Below, one piece after another: positions 8,401-16,626 of a DNA stretch of 25,988 nucleotides. A program made the position numbers and the translations under genes. Numbering within the stretch: the stretch's first letter is position 1; each line of letters opens with the position of its first letter. Source of the DNA: JANPCX01 sp966211815 (GTDB lineage: Bacteria > Pseudomonadota > Gammaproteobacteria > Burkholderiales > Burkholderiaceae_C); assembly GCA_966211815.1 (NCBI GenBank), contig CBIHOD010000051.1, forward strand, positions 1 through 25,988, given 5' to 3'. A model generated the notes under the pieces. That model did not search any database. It was not told where the DNA came from and saw nothing but the letters and a program-made list of their open reading frames with translations.

Positions 8401-8431
8401 AAACTCCGAGGTTGGCGATGCCCCGGAGTTT
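8401..8431 (-). promoter_or_regulatory. Hairpin covering the ribosome binding site of the iron-binding protein gene
   Basis: AAACTCCG (8401-8408) and CGGAGTTT (8424-8431) form an 8-bp stem with a 15-nt loop directly before the start codon. In the mRNA the GGAG ribosome binding site is in the 3' arm, so folding would block initiation. It may be a translational control element, or a chance structure. Confidence 0.45.
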
Positions 8432-8435
8432 ACAT

Positions 8436-8454
8436 GTGAATGAGATTTATTCGC
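8436..8454 (-). promoter_or_regulatory. Possible Fur box with overlapping promoter
   Basis: The 19 bases here match the classical Fur consensus at 12 of 19 positions by hand alignment and contain GAAT and ATTC arms 7 nt apart. On the minus strand the site overlaps a candidate -10 (AATAAA), with a weak TGGCAA 17 bp upstream. Iron repression of an iron-binding protein gene would make sense. The score is modest. Confidence 0.4.
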
Positions 8455-8524
8455 ACTAACCTGGCGGTTTGCCACTGCCCTCCCCAGGGTAAGGCGACCG
8501 GTTACCCCCCGGCGGGGCCGCCGG

Positions 8525-8797
8525 TCAAGCCGTCGGCGGAACGTAGCCCGCCGGCTGCTCCACACCGCCGCCGAAGAAGAAATTCTCCATCTGCCGGGCC
8601 AGGTATTGCCGCGCGCGGGCGTCCGCGAGGTTGAGCCGGTTTTCATTGACGAGCATCGTCTGGTGCTTGAGCCAGGCTTGCCAGGCCTCCTTGCTCACTT
8701 CGTTGTAGATGCGCTGGCCGAGGGCGCCGGGATAAGGGGCGTAATCCAGGCCTTCGGCTTCTTTCTTCAGGTGGACGCATTGAACGGTTCTGGCCAT
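8525..8797 (-). CDS. yggX: Fe(2+)-trafficking / oxidative damage protection protein YggX
   Basis: Small cytoplasmic protein linked to protecting iron-sulfur enzymes and limiting oxidative damage from labile iron. The 90 residues start at an ATG with AAGGAG 8 nt upstream. The hallmark N-terminus MARTVQCVHLKKEAEGLDY has the conserved Cys7. It continues with PYPGALGQRIYNEVSKEAW, WLKHQTMLVNENRLNL and ARQYLARQMENFFFG, all typical of the family at normal length. It lies 86 bp downstream of argA on the same strand and is probably co-transcribed with it. The neighbouring iron-binding protein gene may be a coincidental functional link. Confidence 0.96.
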   Translation of the reverse strand: MARTVQCVHLKKEAEGLDYAPYPGALGQRIYNEVSKEAWQAWLKHQTMLVNENRLNLADARARQYLARQMENFFFGGGVEQPAGYVPPTA

Positions 8798-8883
8798 GCC
8801 TTGAACTCCTTGGGTGAAGCGGATTCGGTGATGTTGCAGGAGGACGGCGCTTGGCTGGGGAGGCCGCGCCGCCCGTCCTGCGG

Positions 8884-10224
8884 CTATTTGAGTTTCTTGA
8901 CCAGCACCTGCGAGCGCCGGTCCCAGTTGTATTTGCGTTTGCGCGCCTCGGGCAGCCATTCCGGTTCGACGGGCGCGAATCCGCGCTTGATGAACCAGTG
9001 CATGGTGCGGGTCGTCAGCACGAAGATGCTTTCCAGCCCGGCTTCCTTGGCGCGGTGCTCGATGCGCTTGAGGATGCGGTCGCCGTCGCCCTGGCCCTGC
9101 ACCTGGCTGGAGACGGTCAGGGCGGCCATCTCGGCGGTTCGGGCCTCGGGGTAGGGGTAGAGCGCCGCGCATCCGAAGATCACGCCGTCGTGCTCGATGA
9201 CCGTGTACTGCGCGATGTCGCGCTCGATCTCGGTGCGGTCGCGTTTGACGAGCGTGCCGTCGCGCTCGTAGGGCTCGATCAATTGCAGGATGCCGCCCAT
9301 GTCGTCCGCATGCGCCTCGCGCAGGCTTTCCAGCTTCTCGTCGACGACCATGGTGCCGATGCCGTCGTGGGTGAACACTTCCATCAGCACCGCGCCGTCG
9401 ATGGCGAAGGGCAGGATGTGGGAGCGTTCGACGCCGCTCTCGCAGGCCTTGGCGCAGTGCTGCAGGTAGAAGGCGACGTCGGTCGGCTGTGTCGGGTTCG
9501 GCAGCGCGGACAGCAGCTTCTTCGCTTGCGCCAGCGAGATCTCGGTGTCGATCGGGCTTTCCGGGTCGGCGGCGTCTTCGTGGATGCCGGCGACCTCGGT
9601 CATGAAGATCAGCTTGTCGGCCTGCAAGGCCACCGCGGCGCTGGTGGCGACGTCCTCCATCGCCAGGTTGAACGCCTCGCCGGTGGGGGAGAAGCCGAAG
9701 GGCGACAGCAGCACCATCGCGCCGGTGTCGATCGCGCCGCGGATGGCCGCGCCGTCGACCTTGCGCACGACGCCGCTGTGGATGAAGTCCACGCCGTCCA
9801 GGATGCCGACCGGCCGGGCGGTGAGGAAGTTGCCCGACACCACGCGCACCGCGGCGTTGGCCATCGGCGTGTTGGGCAGGCCCTGGGAGAAGGCGGCTTC
9901 GATCTCGAAGCGCAACTGGCCGGCGGCCTCCTGGGCGCAGTCCAGGGCGATGGCGTCGGTGACGCGCATGCCGTGGCTGAAGCGCGAGGTGTGGCCCTTG
10001 GCGTTGAGCTGCTCGGTCAACTGCGGCCGGAAGCCGTGCACCAGCACCAGCTTGATGCCCATGGCGTGCAGGATCGAGAGGTCTTGCGCGAAGGAATTCA
10101 GCTTGCCGGCGGCCATCAGCTCGCCGGCCATGGCCACCACGAAAGTCTTGCCCCGGTAGGCGTGGATGTAGGGCGCCACGGAGCGGAACCAGGGGACGAA
10201 GGTGTGGGGGAATACGAGGTTCAT
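8884..10224 (-). CDS. argA: Amino-acid N-acetyltransferase (N-acetylglutamate synthase) ArgA
   Basis: Makes N-acetylglutamate from glutamate and acetyl-CoA, the first step of arginine synthesis, and is usually feedback-inhibited by arginine. It has 446 residues, the normal size for the two-domain enzyme. An amino-acid-kinase-fold domain covers about 1-285 (VPWFRSVAPYIHAYRGKTFV, LVLVHGFRPQLTEQL, GNFLTARPVGILDGVDF, LLSPFGFSPTGEAFNL). A GNAT acetyltransferase domain follows, with an acetyl-CoA-binding loop near 374-388 (QGQGDGDRILKRIEHRA) and the C-terminal RKRKYNWDRRSQVLVKKL. ATG 10224 is used because the family begins close to FVPWFRSV, although the sequence just upstream is not a clear ribosome binding site. 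It is divergent from hrpA and followed by yggX. Confidence 0.96.
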   Translation of the reverse strand: MNLVFPHTFVPWFRSVAPYIHAYRGKTFVVAMAGELMAAGKLNSFAQDLSILHAMGIKLVLVHGFRPQLTEQLNAKGHTSRFSHGMRVTDAIALDCAQEAAGQLRFEIEAAFSQGLPNTPMANAAVRVVSGNFLTARPVGILDGVDFIHSGVVRKVDGAAIRGAIDTGAMVLLSPFGFSPTGEAFNLAMEDVATSAAVALQADKLIFMTEVAGIHEDAADPESPIDTEISLAQAKKLLSALPNPTQPTDVAFYLQHCAKACESGVERSHILPFAIDGAVLMEVFTHDGIGTMVVDEKLESLREAHADDMGGILQLIEPYERDGTLVKRDRTEIERDIAQYTVIEHDGVIFGCAALYPYPEARTAEMAALTVSSQVQGQGDGDRILKRIEHRAKEAGLESIFVLTTRTMHWFIKRGFAPVEPEWLPEARKRKYNWDRRSQVLVKKLK

Positions 10225-10314
10225 GGGGCTGAGGAAGTGAAAGGCGGTACGCCGCCTTTGGACGGGCTGCCCGGCCACGCCGGACGGCGTTCCACCTTCC
10301 GGGCGGGGTGGCGC

Positions 10315-10320
10315 ATTTTG
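10315..10320 (-). promoter_or_regulatory. Candidate argA -10 element
   Basis: CAAAAT followed by GCGCC on the minus strand, about 90 bp before the argA start. No recognisable -35 lies at the right distance. The CAAAATGC string recurs upstream of mgtC and the hybrid kinase gene. Confidence 0.3.
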
Positions 10321-10383
10321 CCCCAGGGGCACCTCGGGCGCGGCCGCGCGCGGGCTCGGCCTGCGCGGCGGGCGGGTATCTTC

Positions 10384-10389
10384 GATAAT
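10384..10389 (+). promoter_or_regulatory. Candidate hrpA -10 element giving a leaderless transcript
   Basis: GATAAT is followed by GCCCGCC and lies 9 bp before the GTG start of hrpA. Transcription from it would begin at or within a few bases of the start codon. The -35 position (CTGCGC) is poor. Confidence 0.4.
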
Positions 10390-10398
10390 GCCCGCCCT

Positions 10399-13300
10399 GT
10401 GAACGCTCCCGCCCCTCCCAGCCGCCGCCCCGGGCCCCCCGCGGCGCCCCGCCCAGCCAACCCCGTCCCGCCGATCACGTTCCCGGAGTCGCTGCCGGTC
10501 TCGGGCCGGCGGGACGAGATCTCGCGGGCGATCCAGGAGCACCAGGTCGTCATCGTCTGCGGCGAGACCGGTTCGGGCAAGACCACGCAGTTGCCCAAGA
10601 TCGCGCTGGCGCTCGGCCGCGGCTGGGGCGCCGGCGGCAAGGGGCTGATCGGCCACACCCAGCCGCGGCGCATCGCGGCGTCCAGCGTGGCCAAGCGCAT
10701 CGCGCAGGAGCTGGACAGCCCGCTGGGCGAGGTGGTGGGCTACAAGGTGCGCTTCCAGGACCGGCTGCAGCCCGGCGCTTCGGTCAAGCTGATGACCGAC
10801 GGCATCCTGCTGGCCGAGACGCAGTCCGACCCGTTGCTGCGGGCTTACGACACGCTGATCCTCGACGAGGCCCACGAGCGCAGCCTGAACATCGACTTCC
10901 TGCTCGGCTACCTGCGCCAGCTGCTGCCGCGCCGGCCCGACCTGAAAGTCATCGTCACTTCTGCCACCATCGACGCCGACCGCTTCGCCGGCCACTTCGC
11001 CTCCGCCAAGGGGCCAGCGCCGGTGATCCAGGTGTCCGGCCGCCTGTACCCCGTCGAGCAGCGCTACCGGCCCTTCGAGGAAAGCCGCGAATACGGCTTG
11101 AACCACGCGATCGCCGATTCCGTGGACGAACTCTGGCGCGGCGGCCCCGCTGGCGGGCCGGGCGACGTGCTGGTGTTCCTGCCCGGGGAGCGCGAGATCC
11201 GCGAGGCCGCCGACCACCTGCGCCGCCACCACCCGCCAGGCGTCGAGGTGGTGCCGCTGTTCGCCCGCCTGAGCCAGCAGGAGCAGGACAAGGTCTTCGA
11301 GCCGCACAGCGCGCCGCGGATCGTGCTGGCCACCAACGTCGCCGAGACCTCGCTCACCGTCCCCGGCATCCGCTACGTCATCGACACCGGCAGCGCCCGC
11401 GTCAAGCGCTACAGCTACCGCAACAAGGTGGAGCAGCTGCAGATCGAACCCGTCAGCCAGGCCGCGGCCAACCAGCGCGCCGGCCGCTGCGGCCGGGTGG
11501 CCAACGGCATCTGCATCCGCCTTTTCGACGAAAAGGACTTCGCTTCCAGGCCGCGTTTTTCCGACCCCGAGATCCTGCGCTCTTCGCTGGCGGGCGTGAT
11601 CCTGCGCATGAAGTCGCTCGGCCTGGGAACGGTGGACGACTTCCCCTTCATCGACCCGCCCCCGAAGCGCGCGATCGCCGACGGCTACCAGCTGTTGAAC
11701 GAGTTGGGCGCGGTCGACGAACTCAACGAACTCACGCCGATGGGCCATGCGCTTTCGCGCCTGCCGCTGGACCCGCGCGTCGGCCGCATGATCCTGGAGG
11801 CCAAGGAGCGCCACGCCCTGGCCGAAGTGCTGGTGATCGCCAGCGGCATGAGCGTGCAGGACGTGCGCGACCGGCCGCTTGAACAGCAGCAGGCGGCCGA
11901 CCAGGCCCACAGGAAGTTCGACGACGAGCGCTCCGAATTCCTCGCCGACCTGAAGCTCTGGAACTGGCTCGAATCGGTGCGGGGGGCGCCGGCCGCCGCC
12001 GCGCCTTCCCAGCAGGGCCCCGCCGCCAGCCCGCACAGGCTGTCCCACCGCAAGCAGGAGCAGCAGCTGCGCGAGAACTTCATCTCGCCGCGCCGGGTGC
12101 GCGAATGGCGCGACATCCACTCGCAGCTGCTCACCGTGGTGGCCGAGCAGGGCTGGCGGCTCAACGCCAGCCCGGCCACTTACGAGCAACTGCACTTGTC
12201 GATGCTGGCCGGCCTGCTCGGCAACATCGGCTGCAAGAGCGACGACGAGGATTTCTACCTCGGCGCGCGCGGCATCAAGTTCCACCGCCATCCCGGCGCC
12301 CACCTCTCGAAGAAGCCGGGGCGCTGGATCGTGGCCGCCGAGCTGGTCGACACCACCCGGCTCTTCGGCCGCGGCATCGCCCAGATCGACCCCCAATGGC
12401 TGCCCGGCATCGCCGGCCACGTCATCAAGAAGCAGCTGCTGGAGCCCCACTGGGAGAAGAAGGCGGCCGAAGTGGTCGCGCTGGAGCGCGCGACGCTCTA
12501 CGGCATCGTCATCTACAGCAGCAAGCGGGTGTCGTTCTCGCGGGTCGACCCGCGCGCGGCGCGCGACATCTTCATCCGCGAGGCGCTCGTCGGCGGCGAA
12601 TGGGACACGCGGCTGCCTTTCCTGGCCGCCAACCGCAAGCTGATCGCCTCGGTGGAGGAGATCGAGCACAAGTCGCGCCGGCAGGACGTGCTGGTGGACG
12701 ACGACTTGATCCACGCCTTCTACGACCAGCAGCTGCCGGCCGAAGTCTGCAGCGGCGCCAGCCTGGAGCGCTGGTACAAGGAAGAGGTCAAGCGCCAGCC
12801 CAGGCTGCTGCTGCTCAGCCGAGAAGAGCTGATGCGCCACGAAGCCGCCGGCATCACCACCGCGGCCTTCCCCAAGGTGCTGCGGCTGGGCGGCGTCGAC
12901 TGCGTCGCGTCCTACCTGCACGACCCGGGCGATCCGAAGGACGGCGTCACTGTCACCGTGCCCATCTACGCGCTGAACCAGGTGAGCGACGAGCGCTGCG
13001 AATGGCTGGTGCCGGGCCTCCTCAAGGACAAGGTGCTGGGAATGGTCAAAAGCCTGCACCAGCGGCCGCGGTCCCGGCTGGTGCCGCTGCCCGACTGGGC
13101 CGAGAAATTCGCCAGGCAGGTGGAGGAAGAGCAACGCTTCGGCGCCGGCAGCCTGCTCGACGCCGTGCTCAAGGCGGTGCGCGACGCGACGCAGCTCGAC
13201 GTCAAGCGCGGCGACTTCAAGCTGGAGACGCTGTCGCCCCACCTCTTCATGAATTTCCGCGTGGTCGACGAGCACGGCCGCCAGCTGGCCACCGGCCGCA

Positions 13301-14361
13301 ACCTGGCGGCCCTCAAGAGCGAGCTGGGCGGCCAGGCGCGCTCGGCCTTCCAGGCGCTGGCGCAGATCAAGCGCGACGTGCCGGTGGCGTCGGCCTCGTC
13401 GGCGCCCGCGGCCGCATCGGCAAAGCCAGGGGCGGTCGCAGCGGCCGCGCCGTCCGGTAAACCCGCGGACAGGGTCGCGCCGGCGCCCGCGCCCGTCGCG
13501 GTCGATTCGGCCGCCCAGCGCCACACCGACTGGTCTTTCGGCGAGCTGCCCGAGCTGCTGGAGGTGCGCCGCGGCGGCCAGACCCTGGTGGGTTTCCCCG
13601 CGCTGATCGATTGCCAGACCCACGTCGAGATCGAAGTCTTCGACGAGCCCGAACTCGCCGCCGCCAAGCACCGCGCCGGCCTGCGCCGCCTGGTGGCGCT
13701 GCAGATCAAGGACGCGCTCAAATACCTGGAGAAGAACCTGCCCGAACTGCAGAAGATGGCGGTGCTCTACATGCCGCTGGGCACTGCCGAAGAACTGCGG
13801 AACCAGGTCATCGACGTCGCCATCGACCGCGCTTTCCTGGCCGACCCGTTGCCCGGCGACGCGCCGTCCTTCAAGCGCCGCGTCGAGGAAGGCCGCGGCC
13901 GGCTGACGCTGATCAGCAATGAAGTCGCGCGCGCCGCCCTGCAGGTGCTGGTCGAATACGCCGCGGCCGTGCGAAAGCTGAAGGATTCCCGGCCGCCGAA
14001 GGAGGCGCAGGACGACATCCAGGCCCAGCTCGGCCGCCTGATGCCCAAGCGCTTCGTCGCCGCGACCCCCTGGGCGCAGTGGTCGCAGCTGCCGCGCTAC
14101 CTCAAGGCCATCGCGCTGCGCCTGGACAAGCTGCGGGCCGACCCGGCGCGCGACAGCGCCCGGCTGGCCGAGATCCGCCCGGTCGAACAGCGCTTCTGGC
14201 GGGTGCTGGCCGACCGCAAGGGCGTGATGGACGCGCGGCTGGACGAGTTCCGGTGGCTGCTCGAAGAGCTGCGGGTGAGCCTGTTCGCCCAGGAGTTGCG
14301 CACCAAGCAGCCGGTCAGCGTCAAGCGGCTGGAAAAGGTGTGGGAGCAGCTGCAGCGCTGA
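10399..14361 (+). CDS. hrpA: ATP-dependent RNA helicase HrpA (DEAH box)
   Basis: DEAH-box helicase acting on RNA. In E. coli HrpA is linked to mRNA processing and rescue of stalled ribosomes. It has 1320 residues, close to the 1300 of the E. coli protein. A Pro/Ala-rich N-terminus of about 40 residues precedes Walker A GETGSGKTTQ (55-64), DEAH (156-159), SAT (188-190) and QRAGRCGR (359-366). HA2 and OB-fold regions follow, then the large C-terminal DUF3418 region (ELPELLEVRRGGQTLVGFPAL to the end). An Ala/Pro/Lys low-complexity insertion interrupts the C-terminal region near 994-1035. GTG 10399 is chosen as the first start in frame after the divergent argA region. The frame stays open far upstream, antisense to argA, without homology. 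It has no obvious ribosome binding site. Confidence 0.96.
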   Translation: MNAPAPPSRRPGPPAAPRPANPVPPITFPESLPVSGRRDEISRAIQEHQVVIVCGETGSGKTTQLPKIALALGRGWGAGGKGLIGHTQPRRIAASSVAKRIAQELDSPLGEVVGYKVRFQDRLQPGASVKLMTDGILLAETQSDPLLRAYDTLILDEAHERSLNIDFLLGYLRQLLPRRPDLKVIVTSATIDADRFAGHFASAKGPAPVIQVSGRLYPVEQRYRPFEESREYGLNHAIADSVDELWRGGPAGGPGDVLVFLPGEREIREAADHLRRHHPPGVEVVPLFARLSQQEQDKVFEPHSAPRIVLATNVAETSLTVPGIRYVIDTGSARVKRYSYRNKVEQLQIEPVSQAAANQRAGRCGRVANGICIRLFDEKDFASRPRFSDPEILRSSLAGVILRMKSLGLGTVDDFPFIDPPPKRAIADGYQLLNELGAVDELNELTPMGHALSRLPLDPRVGRMILEAKERHALAEVLVIASGMSVQDVRDRPLEQQQAADQAHRKFDDERSEFLADLKLWNWLESVRGAPAAAAPSQQGPAASPHRLSHRKQEQQLRENFISPRRVREWRDIHSQLLTVVAEQGWRLNASPATYEQLHLSMLAGLLGNIGCKSDDEDFYLGARGIKFHRHPGAHLSKKPGRWIVAAELVDTTRLFGRGIAQIDPQWLPGIAGHVIKKQLLEPHWEKKAAEVVALERATLYGIVIYSSKRVSFSRVDPRAARDIFIREALVGGEWDTRLPFLAANRKLIASVEEIEHKSRRQDVLVDDDLIHAFYDQQLPAEVCSGASLERWYKEEVKRQPRLLLLSREELMRHEAAGITTAAFPKVLRLGGVDCVASYLHDPGDPKDGVTVTVPIYALNQVSDERCEWLVPGLLKDKVLGMVKSLHQRPRSRLVPLPDWAEKFARQVEEEQRFGAGSLLDAVLKAVRDATQLDVKRGDFKLETLSPHLFMNFRVVDEHGRQLATGRNLAALKSELGGQARSAFQALAQIKRDVPVASASSAPAAASAKPGAVAAAAPSGKPADRVAPAPAPVAVDSAAQRHTDWSFGELPELLEVRRGGQTLVGFPALIDCQTHVEIEVFDEPELAAAKHRAGLRRLVALQIKDALKYLEKNLPELQKMAVLYMPLGTAEELRNQVIDVAIDRAFLADPLPGDAPSFKRRVEEGRGRLTLISNEVARAALQVLVEYAAAVRKLKDSRPPKEAQDDIQAQLGRLMPKRFVAATPWAQWSQLPRYLKAIALRLDKLRADPARDSARLAEIRPVEQRFWRVLADRKGVMDARLDEFRWLLEELRVSLFAQELRTKQPVSVKRLEKVWEQLQR

Positions 14362-14455
14362 CGCCCTGGCATCTTTCCATTGCGGCGCGGCGGGATTTCC
14401 GGGTTTGGATAGAGTGGATGGAGCCCGCCCGCACCGTCGCAAAGGAGTCGCCGCC

Positions 14456-14986
14456 ATGCCGAAGAAAGCCGAACCGGCCGATTGGGTCCTGGTCCCGGAA
14501 ACCCCGGGCCAGATCGAGGAGGTTTCCCGCCAATGCCGCAAGCTCGTCAACCGGCGGGCCTTGGTCGCCGCCGGCGTTTCCATGGTGCCGCTGCCCGGCG
14601 TCGACTGGATGACCGACGTCGGCGTGCTGTTGAAGGTCATCCCGGAGATCAACCACGCCTTCGGCCTGACGCCCCAGCAGATCGAGCGGCTGGCGCCCGA
14701 CCGCCAGGTCGTGGTCTACAAGGCGGTGTCGGCCGCCGGCAGCCTGCTGGTGGGCAAGCTGCTCACGCGCGACCTTGTTCTGCGGGCGCTCAAGATGGTG
14801 GGCGTGCGCTTGACCGCGCAGCAGGCGGCGAAATACGTCCCGGTCGCGGGGCAGGCGGTGTCGGCGGTGCTCACCTTTTCCGCGCTGAAGTACGTGTGCG
14901 AGCAGCACATCCGGCAATGCGTCGAGGTGTCCAGGCAACTCGCGCTGCCCGCGCCGAAGGCATCCGCCCGCCGGGCCGCGGCCTGA
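14456..14986 (+). CDS. Hypothetical DUF697-like membrane-associated protein
   Basis: A 176-residue protein of unknown function, started at an ATG with AAAGGAG 8 nt upstream. Three hydrophobic stretches are visible: ALVAAGVSMVPLPGVDWMTD around residues 37-56, AVSAAGSLLVGKLL near the middle, and VPVAGQAVSAVLTFSALKYV near the C-terminus. The pattern of a hydrophobic helix with a P-x-P-G-x-D motif followed by LLKVIPEINHAFGLT resembles DUF697 proteins such as the C-terminus of YcjF. I cannot confirm this without a profile search. It starts 94 bp after hrpA on the same strand, and its better ribosome binding site suggests it can be translated well on its own. Confidence 0.75.
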   Translation: MPKKAEPADWVLVPETPGQIEEVSRQCRKLVNRRALVAAGVSMVPLPGVDWMTDVGVLLKVIPEINHAFGLTPQQIERLAPDRQVVVYKAVSAAGSLLVGKLLTRDLVLRALKMVGVRLTAQQAAKYVPVAGQAVSAVLTFSALKYVCEQHIRQCVEVSRQLALPAPKASARRAAA

Positions 14987-15037
14987 CACGCGCCCCACAT
15001 TTGTCGCCGGCCGGATGGCCGCGGCCCAATCACTGGC

Positions 15038-15043
15038 TACAAT
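15038..15043 (+). promoter_or_regulatory. tRNA-Pro promoter -10
   Basis: TACAAT followed by the GC-rich GCGCGCTG ends just before the mature tRNA. A GC-rich discriminator of this kind is typical of stable-RNA promoters under stringent control. The -35 (ATGGCC) is weak. Confidence 0.55.
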
Positions 15044-15053
15044 GCGCGCTGTT

Positions 15054-15130
15054 CGGGGCGTAGCGCAGCCTGGTAGCGCAACTGGTTTGGGACCAGTAGG
15101 TCGCGAGTTCGAATCCCGCCGCCCCGACCA
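15054..15130 (+). tRNA. tRNA-Pro (anticodon TGG)
   Basis: A 77-nt cloverleaf with encoded CCA. The acceptor stem CGGGGCG pairs with CGCCCCG. The D arm is GCGC...GCGC. The anticodon stem ACTGG/CCAGT encloses the loop TTTGGGA with anticodon TGG. The T arm is GCGAG-TTCGAAT-CCCGC with one mismatch-tolerant pair. It is followed 103 bp later by tRNA-Arg and may share its transcript. Confidence 0.97.
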
Positions 15131-15233
15131 CCCACTTTCCCAGCGGTCCCCGTGTTTCCCATCGCGGACACCCTCCGCTCCCCTCGCAGAGCCCACCGCG
15201 GTCTGCACCTGGGTCAGCCGGCAAGCACACCAA

Positions 15234-15310
15234 CTGCCCATAGCTCAACTGGATAGAGCACCAGCCTTCTAAGCTGGGGGTCGGGGGTTCGAGTCCCTCT
15301 GGGCAGGCCA
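15234..15310 (+). tRNA. tRNA-Arg (anticodon TCT)
   Basis: A 77-nt cloverleaf with encoded CCA. Acceptor CTGCCCA pairs with TGGGCAG, the D arm is GCTC...GAGC, the anticodon stem CCAGC/GCTGG encloses CTTCTAA with anticodon TCT, and the T arm is GGGGG-TTCGAGT-CCCTC. I did not find a second copy of its 3' end downstream, so there is no sign of an integrated element attached here. Confidence 0.97.
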
Positions 15311-15796
15311 TCCCCTCGTTTCAAGCCGCGCCGACGCCTTTTGTCGGGCGACCGCTTCAAGACCGGGTGCTGACGCTCAATTTTCGACCGCCAAAGTTCA
15401 CACAAGCCCAAAGCAGCCCTCAGCTTTCCGAGCCGCAATGTCAGGTTTGCTGCGGAACTTGACATCGCCATCGCAGGTTGGCCGAATGGCCGCTTGCCAG
15501 ATCGCTGACCTCACGCCGAGCCACTGCAGTGGTTTAGGCAGCGATCTCCGAGCGTCCGCTTCGCGGCTCATGGACCGTTCGCTTCAACGGGATGGTTGAA
15601 AGGGAATGCTCGGATCGCTCGGGCGCCGCGGTGATTGCATCGGCGGGCATTCGGCAGCGGCGCTGTTTCGGCACCGCCCCAGAGCGTAATTCCTAATGCC
15701 AGCCCACATGTCGATTCGGCGGTCCTTCGTTCGTCGATAGGATACGTCGCACGCCCAGGCGGACGCGCGGCCGATCAACTTAACAGGAGTGAAGAC
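15311..15796 (+). other. Stretch without a convincing gene
   Basis: This 486-bp stretch between tRNA-Arg and the YbaA-like gene has no reading frame with family resemblance or good initiation signals. It has several short inverted repeats (for example CGCCGAC near 15330 with a nearby complement) but none with a terminator-like T tract. AACAGGAG at 15782-15788 is the ribosome binding site of the next gene. Confidence 0.5.
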
Positions 15797-16165
15797 ATGT
15801 CATACATCGATGGGTTCGTGATCGCGGTTCCCACCGCTAACAAGCAGAAGTTCATCGAGCACGCGCGACATTTCGACCAGATGTTCATCGAGCTGGGCGC
15901 AATCCGTGTGATCGAAGGTTGGGGCGACGATGTGCCCGATGGCAAAGTCACCGATTTCCGCCGCGCGGTCCAGGCTACGGCGGAGGAGACGGTCGCCTTT
16001 TCGTGGGTCGAATGGCCGGACAAGGCCACGCGCGACGCAGGCATGAAAAAGATGATGGAAGACCCGCGCATGGATCCGACCGCACCTGGCAACCCGCCCG
16101 TCCCCTTCGACGGCAAGCGCATGATCTTCGGCGGTTTCGAGCAGGTGGTCGAAGTCAACGCTTAA
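15797..16165 (+). CDS. ybaA: DUF1428 family protein, YbaA-like
   Basis: A small 122-residue protein of unknown function, well conserved in proteobacteria. Remembered E. coli YbaA (117 residues) shares the opening YIDGFVIAVP, the block VIEGWGDDVPDGKVTDFRRA, then FSWVEWP, KKMMEDPRMD and the C-terminal PFDGKRMIFGGFE. The fold is expected to be ferredoxin-like (dimeric alpha-beta barrel), as in related families. The ATG has AACAGGAG 8 nt upstream, which excludes the longer frame that opens at 15635. It stands alone, with low coding density on both sides. The biochemical role is unknown. Confidence 0.92.
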   Translation: MSYIDGFVIAVPTANKQKFIEHARHFDQMFIELGAIRVIEGWGDDVPDGKVTDFRRAVQATAEETVAFSWVEWPDKATRDAGMKKMMEDPRMDPTAPGNPPVPFDGKRMIFGGFEQVVEVNA

Positions 16166-16626
16166 GCGGCCGGGGCGACGCAGGCCCTGCAAGGGGGCGC
16201 TACAGGACATTGCACTTTGCGCTCGCTCCGGGCACGCGTACATCTGACCATGGCAATGAGGTTGCGATGAGCTTCTATTTTCCCAGTGGAAGCATTGTTG
16301 CAAGCGGGTATGGCATTTGAGGACGTTCAGCGCTTGCGATGTGGGACCATGACCGAGCGCCGCGTGAGCCGCGTTTGGGGAGGAGGGCTGCACGATCTTC
16401 GAAACGCTGCCGGTGACGACACGGTGGCCGTGACCTGGGCGGATTCCAACGCCGGGTTTGTCGGGCCGTCCACGGCCTTGGCGTTTCGGTCGCTGGAGCG
16501 CCATGGCCAACAGACGCGCATCATTACCTGCACCGCCTGAAAAGAGGACTGCTGCAAACGGCCAAGTGGTACTGAGCCGAAGGCATGGCGGTCCGATTTG
16601 AGCCAACGCGGAAATGAAAGCCGTCC
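16166..16626 (+). other. Stretch without a convincing gene
   Basis: This 461-bp stretch has a GTG-started frame at 16286-16540 (84 codons) and a longer minus-strand frame. Neither has a ribosome binding site or a recognisable domain, and both could be chance frames in GC-rich DNA. A 17-codon frame at 16267 preceded by AATGAGG is too short to judge. Together with the degraded LysR further on, this looks like gene-remnant territory. Confidence 0.45.

Noticed and set aside
14365..14390. Sigma-54-like TGGCAT ... TTGC before the DUF697-like gene
   Set aside because: The GG and GC pairs are 12 bp apart instead of the required 10, so it is unlikely to work.
8884..14652. A 1922-codon minus-strand open frame running through argA and antisense to all of hrpA
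   Set aside because: Only the argA part (8884-10224) has homology. The rest is the antisense of hrpA, kept open by GC-rich codon choice.
15015..15471. Short frames overlapping the two tRNA genes on both strands
   Set aside because: Peptides such as GVAQPGSATGLGPVGREFES are well-known artefacts of translating tRNA genes.
16286..16540. GTG-started 84-codon frame
   Set aside because: No ribosome binding site and no recognisable family. It may be a remnant but is not supported as a gene.
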